In this document: piece after piece, positions 45,247 through 53,608 of the stretch
Position numbering within the stretch: the stretch's first letter is position 1
Layout of the letters: every line of letters starts with the position of its first letter
From: Streptomyces sp. NBC_00154
GTDB taxonomy: Bacteria > Actinomycetota > Actinomycetes > Streptomycetales > Streptomycetaceae
Length of the DNA: 64,000 bases
NCBI RefSeq assembly: GCF_026342835.1
Contig: NZ_JAPEMI010000001.1
Coordinates: 5,214,501-5,278,500 of the forward strand
Reading direction: 5' to 3'
Translations under genes and position numbers: made by a program
Notes under the pieces: generated by a model
Told to the model about the DNA's origin: nothing
Databases searched by the model: none
What the model saw: the letters and a program-made list of their open reading frames with translations, nothing else

Positions 45247-45702
45247 GTGAAGCTTGATTCGATGTACCAGGAAGTGATCCTGGACCACTACAAGCACCCC
45301 CACGGGCGCGGCCTGCGGGACGGCGACGCCGAGGTGCACCACGTCAACCCGACGTGCGGCGACGAGATCACGCTCCGGGTGAAGTACGACGGCGAGACCA
45401 TCGCCGACGTGTCGTACGAGGGTCAGGGCTGTTCCATCAGCCAGGCCTCCGCCTCCGTGCTGAACGATCTGCTGGTCGGCAAGGAGCTGGGCGAGGCGCA
45501 GAAGATCCAGGAGGCCTTCCTGGAGCTGATGCAGTCGAAGGGCCAGCTGGAGCCGGACGACGCGATGGAGGAGGTGCTGGAGGACGCGGTCGCGTTCGCC
45601 GGTGTCTCGAAGTACCCGGCCCGGGTCAAGTGCGCGCTGCTGAGCTGGATGGCGTGGAAGGATGCGACGGCGCAGGCGCTGTCCGAAGGGAAGACGGCAT
45701 GA
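45247..45702 (+). CDS. sufU: Zinc-dependent sulfurtransferase SufU
   Basis: 151-residue SufU, accepting persulfide from SufS. Three conserved Cys lie in NPTCGDEITL, GQGCSISQASASV and RVKCALLSW, with Asp as the fourth Zn ligand; the loop after GQGC distinguishes SufU from IscU. GTG start; stop overlaps sufT by 4 nt. Confidence 0.95.
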   Translation: MKLDSMYQEVILDHYKHPHGRGLRDGDAEVHHVNPTCGDEITLRVKYDGETIADVSYEGQGCSISQASASVLNDLLVGKELGEAQKIQEAFLELMQSKGQLEPDDAMEEVLEDAVAFAGVSKYPARVKCALLSWMAWKDATAQALSEGKTA

Positions 45703-46037
45703 GCGACAACGAGACTCTCACCACCAAGCCGGCCTCCGAGGAGGAGGTCCGCGAGGCCCTGTACGACGTCGTCGACCCCGAACTGGGCATCGACGTCGTC
45801 AACCTGGGCCTGATCTACGGTATCCACATCGACGACGCCAACATCGCCACCCTCGACATGACGCTGACGTCCGCGGCCTGCCCGCTGACCGATGTCATCG
45901 AGGACCAGGCGAAGTCCGCGACCGACGGCATCGTCAGTGAGCTGCGGATCAACTGGGTCTGGATGCCGCCGTGGGGCCCGGACAAGATCACGGACGACGG
46001 GCGCGAGCAGCTGCGTGCGCTCGGCTTCAACGTCTGA
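45699..46037 (+). CDS. sufT: Metal-sulfur cluster assembly factor SufT
   Basis: 112-residue DUF59/MIP18 protein. VVDPELGIDVVNLGLIYGI and TLTSAACPLTDVIEDQ with the reactive Cys are the family hallmarks. SufT proteins assist maturation of Fe-S proteins in Gram-positive bacteria. Last gene of the suf operon, followed by a 16-bp terminator. Confidence 0.93.
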   Translation: MSDNETLTTKPASEEEVREALYDVVDPELGIDVVNLGLIYGIHIDDANIATLDMTLTSAACPLTDVIEDQAKSATDGIVSELRINWVWMPPWGPDKITDDGREQLRALGFNV

Positions 46038-46050
46038 GCCATGTGCATGG

Positions 46051-46086
46051 CCGAACGGCCCCCGGCTTCCGCCGGGGGCCGTTCGG
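46051..46086 (+). terminator. suf operon terminator
   Basis: CCGAACGGCCCCCGGC (46051-46066), loop TTCC, and its exact complement at 46071-46086: a 16-bp perfect stem 13 nt after the sufT stop. Confidence 0.92.
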
Positions 46087-46178
46087 CGTTGTTCGTCTGC
46101 GGGACGCACAGTGTGTGTCCGCCGTTGGCGCGGGAACCGGAGCCTACTCCTCGACATCACGCCGACGAGAGGCACGCT

Positions 46179-47573
46179 GTGCTGCATCAGCTTTCGCTCC
46201 GGAACCGTCGGGCGGCCACCGCCGCGGCCGGCGTTCTTGCGCTGGCCACCGTGGGGCTCAACACCCCTGCGGACGCCGCGACTTACGGGACTCCGACGAT
46301 CACTCTGTCGGCCGCCTACCTCTCCGGCGCCGTCGGAGCGACCGGCGACCCCGTGGTCACCGTCACCGTCGCGCAGAGCGGCGCAGATGTCACCGCGCTC
46401 GGTGTGGCGGCGTCCGCCAGTTCCAAGTCGTCCGTCGCCGGAACCGGTGATGTGACCGTGACGGGGACCGGCGCCACCCGGCAACTCGCGGTCGCCGCGC
46501 ACGCGCGGGGCTACACGGACCTCACGATCAAGGTCACCGGGCTCGGCGGCAAGACCGCCACCAAGACGCTGCACTACGCCGCGTCCGCCGCTGTGCAGAA
46601 CTCGGCCGACACGCGCTACCTCACCGGGTCCTCCGACGCCTCGGCCGCCGTCGATGTCGGGGGCGGTTATGCGGTGGTGGCCGACGACGAGTCCAACACG
46701 CTGCGGCTGTACAGCCGTTCGGCATCCGGTGCGCCTGTGAGGAGCTGGGACGTCGGCTCGGCGCTCGGGGCGGACAAGGAGATCGACATCGAGGGCGCGA
46801 CCCGCGTCGGGAACACCATCTACTGGACCGGTTCGCTCGGCAACAACAAGGACGGCGAGTACAAGTCCGACCGCAACACCGTCTTCACCACGACGGTGAC
46901 CGGGTCGGGCGCCGCCACCCAGCTGACGGTCGGCGGCTCGTACAAGAAGCTCCGGGACGACCTCGTCGCCTGGGACAAGGCGAACGGCAACCGGTACGGC
47001 TTCGCCGCGGGTACGGGGAGCGGTCAAGTGCCCAAGCAGATCGACGGGTTCAACATCGAGGGCCTGGAGTTCGCGCCCAGCTCGACCACCACCGCGTACC
47101 TCGGCTTCCGGGCGCCGCTCGTACCGCCGAGCGAGGGCGGCAAGGCGCTGATCGTGCCCGTCACCAACTTCGACAAGGTGGCCGGGAGCGGGGCGAAGGC
47201 GGTCATCGGCACGCCGATCGAGCTGGACCTCGGCGGGCTCAGCATCCGGGACATCCGGAAGAACGCCGCCGACCAGTACCTGATCGTGGCCGGTTCCTGG
47301 GCGGCCGATGACAACTCCGACCCGTACGCCCTCTACTCGTGGGACGGCGTCGCCGGACGCGCGCCGGTCAAGCGGGCCGATCTGCCGACCGCCGACCCGG
47401 GCGGCTGGGAGGCCGTCGTCGACGTGCCGGACCTGACGGCGCCGGGTGCGCGGGCGCAGCTGATCACGGACGCCGGCTCTGCCGATCTGTACGGGGACGG
47501 CACGGAGGCGAAGGACCTCGACCACGCCGAGTGGAAGAAGTCCCGTTCCGTCTGGTTCACCGTCAACAGCTGA
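46179..47573 (+). CDS. Secreted DUF3616-type protein
   Basis: 464 residues with a Sec signal peptide (LRNRRAATAAAGVLALATVG, likely cleaved after ADA). About residues 45-130 form an Ig-like/beta domain of Ala/Thr/Gly-rich strands. The rest looks like a beta-propeller of the DUF3616 kind: VVADDESNTLRLYSR, DIEGATRVGNTIYWTGSLGNN, then FNIEGLEFAPSSTTTAYLGFR and ALIVPVTNF. Function unknown, probably extracellular. GTG 46179 follows GAGAGG with a 5-nt spacer. Confidence 0.78.
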   Translation: MLHQLSLRNRRAATAAAGVLALATVGLNTPADAATYGTPTITLSAAYLSGAVGATGDPVVTVTVAQSGADVTALGVAASASSKSSVAGTGDVTVTGTGATRQLAVAAHARGYTDLTIKVTGLGGKTATKTLHYAASAAVQNSADTRYLTGSSDASAAVDVGGGYAVVADDESNTLRLYSRSASGAPVRSWDVGSALGADKEIDIEGATRVGNTIYWTGSLGNNKDGEYKSDRNTVFTTTVTGSGAATQLTVGGSYKKLRDDLVAWDKANGNRYGFAAGTGSGQVPKQIDGFNIEGLEFAPSSTTTAYLGFRAPLVPPSEGGKALIVPVTNFDKVAGSGAKAVIGTPIELDLGGLSIRDIRKNAADQYLIVAGSWAADDNSDPYALYSWDGVAGRAPVKRADLPTADPGGWEAVVDVPDLTAPGARAQLITDAGSADLYGDGTEAKDLDHAEWKKSRSVWFTVNS

Positions 47574-47638
47574 CGAACGGGCGCGACTTCGCGTTTCGTC
47601 ATGGCGAACGGCCATGACCACCGGGCAGACCCGCGGTC

Positions 47639-48004
47639 TTGGCCGTTTCCTTTTACTCCATCGTCGTCGACGCCCACGATCTGCCGTCGCAGGCCCGGTT
47701 CTGGTGCCGGGTGCTCGACTGGAAGGTGCTCTTCGAAGCCGACGACGAAATCGTCATCGGCGCCGACAAGGACGCCGTGCCCGGCATCACTTTCGTCCCC
47801 GTACCGGAGGAGAAGGCGGTCAAGAACCGGCTCCACATCGATCTCGCCCCCGACGACCAGGCCGTGGAGGCTGCGCGGATCATCGGCCTCGGGGCCACCC
47901 GGCTGGACGTCGGCCAGCGCGCCGATGCGAGCTAGGTGGTGCTGGCGGACCCCGAGGGGAACGAATTCTGCGTGCTGAGCCCGAAGAACTCGCTCATCGA
48001 CTGA
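47639..48004 (+). pseudogene. VOC family gene interrupted by an amber codon
   Basis: Reading from TTG 47639, AVSFYSIVVDAHDLPSQARF is a clear VOC domain start, and translation continues to RLDVGQRADAS, where TAG (47933-47935) interrupts it. The same frame continues without a break as VVLADPEGNEFCVLSPK and ends at TGA 48002-48004, exactly where the family ends. The usual residue at the stop is Trp (TGG), so one G-to-A change explains the break. The TTG start also lacks a ribosome-binding site. Pseudogene, sequencing error or readthrough are all possible. Confidence 0.85.
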
Positions 48005-48024
48005 GAGCCGCCTGCACCGGAACC

Positions 48025-48056
48025 CGGGTCGGGCCCGTGTGCACGGGCCCGACCCG
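48025..48056. terminator. Bidirectional terminator
   Basis: CGGGTCGGGCCCGT (48025-48038), loop GTGC, ACGGGCCCGACCCG (48043-48056): 14 perfect base pairs between the VOC remnant and the convergent membrane protein gene. Confidence 0.88.
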
Positions 48057-48059
48057 TGC

Positions 48060-49190
48060 TCACGGGCCGAACTGCGGGGGTACGGCAGCGGCTTCGGCGA
48101 GCACCGGCCCCAGATTCTCGTTGCGCATCCGGCGGTCCACATACAGCAGCCCGGTCACCAGCTGCGGGAACGTCGCCGAGACGAGCTGGCCGACCAGCTG
48201 GCCCAGCAGTGATACCACCAGGTAGCCGCTCATGGCGACAATGACCGCTGTCGGATTCGGGTCGGAGCCCAGGCTCTCCATGCCGATCATGCCGGGGAAC
48301 ATGCCGAGGATCGAGAACGGCAGCTGGATGATGTAGCTCGCCACGGCCGCCATGACCATGGCCAGCAGCGAGATGCCGAAGATGCGCCACCAGTCACCAC
48401 GCACCAGCTGCGACGAGCGGCGCAGCGCGGCGATCGGGCGCTGCCCCTCGAAGACCGCGGCCGCGGGGGCCAGCGAGAACTTCACCCAGAGCCAGATCGC
48501 CAACGGGGCGGTGGCCAGGACCCCCAGGATGCCCACCGCGATCGCCACCCCGCTGCCGGATCCGCTGTCCAGGGTGATGAAGGCGATCGTCATGGCGATG
48601 AAGGCGACCATCATGAGCACCATCGGGATCACCGCGACCAGGGAGGTCAGGAGCACCGTGCCGATCACGGCCGGGACCCGCGCCCAGGCCCGGCGCCAGA
48701 TGATGCCGAAGGTGGTCGGCCGGCCCAGAACCGCGTCCTGCAGAACCGCCGGAACCGTCGCGTACATCATCGCCGTGGCGGTCATCAGCACCAGGACGGC
48801 CACCAGCCAGACGGCGCCGAAGGCGATCACCAGCGGCACGATGTCCTCCGTGCTGGGGCTCTCCTCCGAGGAGAGCGCGATGACCCGGTGCAGAGGGTCA
48901 CTGACCGCGGAGTACGCGATCGCGACCGCCGCCCCGACCACGACCAGCGCCCCGCCGTACACGGCCGCGCCCACGCCGAACAGCTGCTTCCAGTAGCGGC
49001 CCATCGTGGAGAAGGCCCCACCGAGTATGTCCCCGAGGTTGAGGGGCCGGAGCGGTATCACCCCGGGCTTCGGCGGCGGCATCCAGCCGCCGCCCCATCC
49101 CGGTGGCCCGGGAGGCCCCCCGTACGGCGCTCCTCCGTACGGTGTGCCGCCCCCGGGCACACCGCCGCCCCACCCTGCGTCCTGCGCCAC
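48060..49190 (-). CDS. Multi-pass membrane protein with Gly/Pro-rich N-terminus
   Basis: 376 residues. The first ~50 are Gly/Pro/Tyr-rich (GGGVPGGGTPYGGAPYGG). The rest holds about six hydrophobic segments (VYGGALVVVGAAVAIAYSAV, IVPLVIAFGAVWLVAVLVLM, IPMVLMMVAFIAMTIAFITL and others) with the motif LRPLNLGDILGGAFSTMGRYWKQL. This resembles the membrane domain seen in actinobacterial glycerophosphoryl diester phosphodiesterase-like proteins, without the enzymatic part. Role unknown. GTG 49190 has GGAG 5 nt upstream. Confidence 0.75.
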   Translation of the reverse strand: MAQDAGWGGGVPGGGTPYGGAPYGGPPGPPGWGGGWMPPPKPGVIPLRPLNLGDILGGAFSTMGRYWKQLFGVGAAVYGGALVVVGAAVAIAYSAVSDPLHRVIALSSEESPSTEDIVPLVIAFGAVWLVAVLVLMTATAMMYATVPAVLQDAVLGRPTTFGIIWRRAWARVPAVIGTVLLTSLVAVIPMVLMMVAFIAMTIAFITLDSGSGSGVAIAVGILGVLATAPLAIWLWVKFSLAPAAAVFEGQRPIAALRRSSQLVRGDWWRIFGISLLAMVMAAVASYIIQLPFSILGMFPGMIGMESLGSDPNPTAVIVAMSGYLVVSLLGQLVGQLVSATFPQLVTGLLYVDRRMRNENLGPVLAEAAAVPPQFGP

Positions 49191-49320
49191 TGCTGCTCCG
49201 TTGTCTGTTGTCGTTGCTCTGTGCCGGTCGGGACACCGTAGCGGTCCGGGCCCGGGAGCGGATCCCGGCCGGCGGCACCGGCCGCTGCGGGCCAGGGGCT
49301 CCGGGTCCGGCCAACCGTTG

Positions 49321-49356
49321 TGTACAGATGTACGCAACGATGCGTACACTCGTACA
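49321..49356. promoter_or_regulatory. Operator cluster before the SMR pump gene
   Basis: TGTACGCA-ACGA-TGCGTACA (49329-49348) is a perfect 8-bp inverted repeat, flanked by TGTACA (49321) and CGTACA (49351). It covers the sequence immediately before ATG 49358 and is the probable target of the TetR regulator encoded downstream. Confidence 0.65.
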
Positions 49357-49357
49357 T

Positions 49358-49678
49358 ATGGGATACGGACTGCTGGCCGCAGCCATCGCGGCGGAGGTGG
49401 CCGGTACCACGGCCATGAAGTACAGCGAGGGTTTCACCCGGCTGTGGCCCTCGCTCATCACCGTCGTCGGCTATCTGCTGGCCTTCTCGCTGCTCGCACA
49501 GACCCTGAAGACACTCTCCATGGGTACCGCGTACGCCATCTGGGCCGGGATCGGCACGGCCGCGGTCGCCACCATAGGGGTCCTGTTCATGGGCGAGTCC
49601 GGCAACCCGGTCAAGGTGGCGGGCATCGCCCTGGTCATCGCCGGTGTGGTGGTGCTGAACCTGGGCGGAGCCCACTGA
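49358..49678 (+). CDS. SMR family multidrug efflux transporter
   Basis: 106-residue four-helix small multidrug resistance protein (EmrE/QacE type), exporting cationic drugs with proton exchange. The membrane-embedded Glu is in AAAIAAEVAGTTAMK; the rest follows the family pattern (YAIWAGIGTAAVATIGVLFMGE, VKVAGIALVIAGVVVLNL). ATG 49358 gives the canonical length; an ATG six codons upstream lies inside the operator. Its stop overlaps the tetR start by 1 nt. Confidence 0.93.
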   Translation: MGYGLLAAAIAAEVAGTTAMKYSEGFTRLWPSLITVVGYLLAFSLLAQTLKTLSMGTAYAIWAGIGTAAVATIGVLFMGESGNPVKVAGIALVIAGVVVLNLGGAH

Positions 49679-50214
49679 TGGCCCGCCGTTACGACCCCGA
49701 GCGCCGCGGCCGCATCATCGACGCGGCGATCCGGGTGGTGGGCGCAAAGGGCATCGCGGGGCTCAGTCATCGCTCCGTCGCCGCCGAGGCCGATGTGCCG
49801 CTGGGCTCGACGACGTATCACTTCGCCTCGCTCGACGAGCTGCTGATCGCCGCACTGCGCCGGTCGAACGAGAACTTCGCCCGCGCCATGCGGGAGAGCG
49901 AGGCGCTCCTCGCGCCGGACGCGGACCTCGCCGAGGAGATGGCCCGGCTGCTGGGGGAGTGGTTCTCCGGCGGGCGCGGGCGACCGGAGCTGGAGTACGA
50001 GCTGTATCTTGCGGCGCTGCGCCGGCCCGCGCTGCGGCCCGTCGCCGCCGAGTGGACGGACGGCACCGCGGAACTGCTCGCGGGACGCACCGAGCCGGCC
50101 ACCGCGCGGGCGTTGATCGCGCTGATGGACGGGATCTGTCTGCAGGTCCTGCTGACAGGCGGGACGTACGACGCGGCGTACGCGCGGGAGATGCTGGCCC
50201 GGATCATCGGCTGA
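49678..50214 (+). CDS. TetR family transcriptional regulator
   Basis: 178-residue TetR-type repressor. The helix-turn-helix is RIIDAAIRVVGAKGIAGLSHRSVAAEADVPLGSTTYHFASLDELLIAAL. The C-terminal helical domain would bind the inducer. Coupled to the SMR pump gene (TGATG overlap), so it most likely represses the pump operon through the upstream palindromes. Confidence 0.92.
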   Translation: MARRYDPERRGRIIDAAIRVVGAKGIAGLSHRSVAAEADVPLGSTTYHFASLDELLIAALRRSNENFARAMRESEALLAPDADLAEEMARLLGEWFSGGRGRPELEYELYLAALRRPALRPVAAEWTDGTAELLAGRTEPATARALIALMDGICLQVLLTGGTYDAAYAREMLARIIG

Positions 50215-50301
50215 CCCGGCGGCCAGGGCAGGGCAGGGCAGGTCAGGTCCGGGCCGGGCGTCGCCGCATCGCTCATCGGCCGACCGGGGCGACCGGCCGG
50301 T

Positions 50302-51171
50302 TCAGCCGCCGACCGCCGTCAGTGCCGCCCGCACGCTCGCCTCGATGTCCGTGATCGGATACAGCGCCTCGCGGACTGTCCGGTCCCGGTCCACCACCAG
50401 CGTCAGCCGCTTCAGCCGGCTGACCCCCGCGACCCGGAACGTCGGCAGGCGCAGCGCTGCCGCCAGCTCCAGCTCCGCGTCGGACAGCAGCGAGAAGCGC
50501 AGTCCTTCCGCGTCCGCGAACGCCCGCTGCTCGTCCTGGCGTTGGGTGGAGACTCCGTGCACGCTCGCCCCCGCCGCCGTGAACTCGGCCAACTGGTCGC
50601 GGTACGTACAGGATTCGAGGGTGCAGCCGCGCGCGCCCGGGATCTCCGCCCAGCCGGGCGGATAGGCGTCCCGACGGGCGTACGCGCCCGGAAAGCAGTA
50701 CAGGACGGTGTACGGGGTGTCGGCGACCGGGTCGCTCAACACACCGTAGCTGTCGAGCAGTTGCAGCTCGGGCAGGCGCGTGCCCACCAAGGCGTGCACC
50801 CGCGCCGCCTCCCGGGACGCCTCCGTCGTCGTCGCCATCGTCTCTCCGTCTCCCGTCACCCAGGTGTCGCCCCAGTCCTGGAGCGCGATCAGCACAGGCA
50901 GCAGCGCCCGGCCGCGCGGGGTGAGCCGGTACTCGTACCGGGCCGGGCGGTCCTGGTACGGCTCCCGGGTCAGTACGCCCGCGTCGACCAGCAGGCGCAG
51001 CCGCTCGGTGAGCACCTTGCGGGACATGCCCAGCTCCTGCTGGAGCGCGTCGAAGCGGGTCACCCCGCGCGCTGTGTCCCGCACGATCAGCAGGGTCCAC
51101 CAGTCGCCGACGACATCGAGGGCCTGGGCGATCGCGCAGTCGGCGTCGGCCAGGCTGGTGCGCTGCGGCAT
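50302..51171 (-). CDS. HxlR-type winged helix regulator fused to a peroxiredoxin-like domain
   Basis: 289 residues in two domains. About 1-100 is an HxlR wHTH: CAIAQALDVVGDWWTLLIVRD, TRFDALQQELGMSRKVLTERLRLLVDAGVLTREPYQDRP. About 125-289 is a redoxin fold with GARGCTLESCTYRDQLAEF, which matches the PrxQ-type CT-x-E-x-C pattern, then VHGVSTQRQDEQRAFADAEGLRFSLLSD. HxlR proteins often sense electrophiles or oxidants via Cys, so the fused redoxin may be the sensor or an effector. Divergent from an MFS transporter; a palindrome lies in the spacer. Start ATG 51171; an ATG 13 codons upstream is possible. Confidence 0.85.
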   Translation of the reverse strand: MPQRTSLADADCAIAQALDVVGDWWTLLIVRDTARGVTRFDALQQELGMSRKVLTERLRLLVDAGVLTREPYQDRPARYEYRLTPRGRALLPVLIALQDWGDTWVTGDGETMATTTEASREAARVHALVGTRLPELQLLDSYGVLSDPVADTPYTVLYCFPGAYARRDAYPPGWAEIPGARGCTLESCTYRDQLAEFTAAGASVHGVSTQRQDEQRAFADAEGLRFSLLSDAELELAAALRLPTFRVAGVSRLKRLTLVVDRDRTVREALYPITDIEASVRAALTAVGG

Positions 51172-51248
51172 TGCTTCGTCTTCTTCCGTTCTCTTCCCCG
51201 GGTCGGCCATGGCTGGATTGACCCGCGGAAAGCATGCTGCCATAGTCC

Positions 51249-51263
51249 GTTCCCAAGGGGAAC
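51249..51263. promoter_or_regulatory. Candidate operator GTTCCC-AAG-GGGAAC
   Basis: Perfect 6-bp inverted repeat with 3-nt spacer in the 111-bp divergent spacer between the HxlR fusion and the MFS gene, about 20 bp before the transporter start. Confidence 0.5.
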
Positions 51264-51282
51264 TCACTGGGGGGTGCTGCGG

Positions 51283-52530
51283 ATGGGGATGCTGCGGAAC
51301 GTGCCGCGGACGGTGCGGATGTTGGCCTTCGGCGCCTTCCTCAACGGAGTCGTCAGCTTCACCTTCATCTATCTCTTCGTCTATCTGACCGGACCGCGCG
51401 AACTGACCGTCCCGCAGGCCGGAGTGATCGCGGGCATCGGCGGGGTCGGCCTGGTCGCCGGGAACTTCACCGGCGGCTGGTTCGGCGACCACTACGGCCA
51501 CCGCCGGATGCTCCTCGCCGGCGCGCTGGTGAGCGGTGCGGCGCTCGTCACCCTGCCGGTCCTGCCGGTCGCGGCGATGTACGGGGTGCTGCCGCTCGCG
51601 CAGTACGCGGCCGGCGTCGTACGCGCCGCCAACTCCGCACTCGTCGCCGTCTCCGTGCCCGAGGGCGGCCGACGCCAGAGCTTCGCCGTGATGCGTGCCG
51701 GCGGCAACGCGGGCTTCACCGTCGGCCCACCGCTCGGCGCGCTGGTCGCCGCCCACTTCTCGTACGACTGCCTGTTCGTCGTCGACGGCCTGGGGACGCT
51801 GCTCTTCGCCGTGTACGCATCGAAGGTGCTCCCGGCGCGCGGCACCGTACACACCCGGCCGGTCCACAACCCCGACGCGCCCGGGCTCCGGCGGGAGCTG
51901 CGGGCCAGGCCGGCGGTGCCGGTGCTGCTCGCCGCGATCCTCTGCGTGGACCTCGTCTACCGGCAGCAGTACTCGACCCTGCCGGTCTTCCTCGCCGATC
52001 ACGGCCGCAGCACCCAGTTCTACGGCTGGCTGCTCGCCATCAACGGCGGCGTCATCCTCTGCCTCGAACTCCCCGTGACGCACGCGCTGCGCCGACGGGC
52101 GCCGCTGCGCATCGTCGGCGCCGGTCTGTTGCTGGTGGGGCTGGGGTTCGCGGCGCTGATCCCGGGGGCGGGGGTGCTGTTCGCCGTCACCATGATGGCG
52201 TCGGTGACCGCGGGCGAGATCCTCTACAAGACCACCGCCACGGCGTACGTCGCCGACCAGGCGCCCGCCCATGCGCAGGGCCGCTTCCAGAGTCTGTACG
52301 CGGGCGCCTCCATCAGCGGGCAGGTGCTGGCGCCACCGCTCGGCGGCGCGCTCTACGCCACCGCGCCGCAGCTGCTCTGGCCGGCCTGTGCGTTGCTGGC
52401 GGGCGGCGCGGGCTTCGCGGTGCTGGCGGCGCGGCGGCTGAGAGGGCCCGGGCCGGGAACCGCGCGGGGGCCGGTGCGCGACGCGCCTGCCGGGCAGGCG
52501 CCACCCGTACGGCAGGCACAGTCCGGGTGA
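51283..52530 (+). CDS. MFS transporter
   Basis: 415-residue major facilitator with about 12 helices. The loop 2-3 motif GNFTGGWFGDHYGHRRMLLAG is a good DRxGRR-type signature, and SLYAGASISGQVLAPPLGGAL is in the C-terminal half. It belongs to the drug-exporter-like group; substrate unknown. ATG 51283 follows a run of G at a suitable distance. Likely controlled by the divergent HxlR-redoxin protein. The C-terminus is a Pro/Arg-rich tail. Confidence 0.88.
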   Translation: MGMLRNVPRTVRMLAFGAFLNGVVSFTFIYLFVYLTGPRELTVPQAGVIAGIGGVGLVAGNFTGGWFGDHYGHRRMLLAGALVSGAALVTLPVLPVAAMYGVLPLAQYAAGVVRAANSALVAVSVPEGGRRQSFAVMRAGGNAGFTVGPPLGALVAAHFSYDCLFVVDGLGTLLFAVYASKVLPARGTVHTRPVHNPDAPGLRRELRARPAVPVLLAAILCVDLVYRQQYSTLPVFLADHGRSTQFYGWLLAINGGVILCLELPVTHALRRRAPLRIVGAGLLLVGLGFAALIPGAGVLFAVTMMASVTAGEILYKTTATAYVADQAPAHAQGRFQSLYAGASISGQVLAPPLGGALYATAPQLLWPACALLAGGAGFAVLAARRLRGPGPGTARGPVRDAPAGQAPPVRQAQSG

Positions 52531-52621
52531 GCGGATCGTGCCAGGCCGGCGGGGGCTGCGCGGTGACCGTCCGGCGAGACCGGTTGGCTCCGGCGGGGCC
52601 TCGCCGGTTAGGTTTCGTGTC

Positions 52622-53608
52622 ATGACCGACACGACTTCTCGCACCACCGGCGCCGTCGCCGCCGGCCTCGCCACCATCGCCGGCGACGGTTCCGTTCTCG
52701 ACACCTGGTACCCCGCCCCCGCGCTCACCGCCGAGCCCGGCCCGGCCGGAACCGAGCGGCTCACCCCCGACCTCGCCGTGAACCTGCTCGGTGAGGGTGC
52801 GGCCAAGGCCATCGGCGTGGACGCCCGTCGCGGTGTCGAGATCGTCGCCGTCCGTACGGTCATCGCCTCGCTCGACGACAAGCCGCTCGATGCGCACGAC
52901 GCGTACCTGCGCCTGCACCTCCTCTCGCACCGCCTCGTCCAGCCGCACGGCCAGAACCTGGACGGCGTCTTCGGCCTCCTCACCAACGTCGCCTGGACGT
53001 CGCTGGGTCCGGTCGCCGTCGACGACCTGGAGCACGTGCGGCTGAACGCCCGCGCCGACGGCCTGCACCTCCAGGTCACCTCGGTCGACAAATTCCCCCG
53101 GATGACGGACTACGTCGCACCGAAGGGTGTCCGGATCGCCGACGCCGACCGGGTCAGGCTCGGCGCGCACCTCGCCGCCGGTACGACCGTCATGCACGAG
53201 GGCTTCGTCAACTTCAACGCCGGGACCCTCGGCACGTCGATGGTCGAGGGCCGTATCTCCGCGGGCGTCGTCGTCGGCAACGGCTCCGACATCGGTGGCG
53301 GCGCCTCCACGATGGGCACCCTCTCCGGCGGCGGCAAGGAGCGCATCGTCATCGGCGAGCGCTGCCTGATCGGCGCCGAGGCCGGCGTCGGGATCGCGCT
53401 CGGTGACGAGTGCGTCGTCGAGGCCGGTCTGTACGTCACCGCCGGTACGCGCATCACGCTGCCGGACGGCCAGATCGTCAAGGCGCGCGAGCTCTCCGGC
53501 GCCTCGAACATCCTCTTCCGCCGCAACTCGGTCACCGGCGCCGTCGAGGCCCGCCCGAACAACGCGGTGTGGGACGGTCTGAACGACGTCCTGCACAACC
53601 ACAACTAG
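52622..53608 (+). CDS. dapD: 2,3,4,5-tetrahydropyridine-2,6-dicarboxylate N-succinyltransferase
   Basis: 328-residue actinobacterial DapD, succinylating tetrahydrodipicolinate in the lysine/meso-diaminopimelate pathway. The left-handed beta-helix hexapeptide repeats are visible (VRIADADRVRLGAHLAAGTTV, VVGNGSDIGGGASTMGTLSGGG, CLIGAEAGVGIALGDECVVEAG). ATG 52622. Its stop codon overlaps that of dapA, which comes from the other strand. Confidence 0.95.
   Translation: MTDTTSRTTGAVAAGLATIAGDGSVLDTWYPAPALTAEPGPAGTERLTPDLAVNLLGEGAAKAIGVDARRGVEIVAVRTVIASLDDKPLDAHDAYLRLHLLSHRLVQPHGQNLDGVFGLLTNVAWTSLGPVAVDDLEHVRLNARADGLHLQVTSVDKFPRMTDYVAPKGVRIADADRVRLGAHLAAGTTVMHEGFVNFNAGTLGTSMVEGRISAGVVVGNGSDIGGGASTMGTLSGGGKERIVIGERCLIGAEAGVGIALGDECVVEAGLYVTAGTRITLPDGQIVKARELSGASNILFRRNSVTGAVEARPNNAVWDGLNDVLHNHN

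Noticed and set aside
50220..50245. AGGGC/CAGGG short repeats between the tetR and HxlR genes
   Set aside because: Only about three imperfect 5-bp copies; consistent with simple sequence in a convergent spacer.
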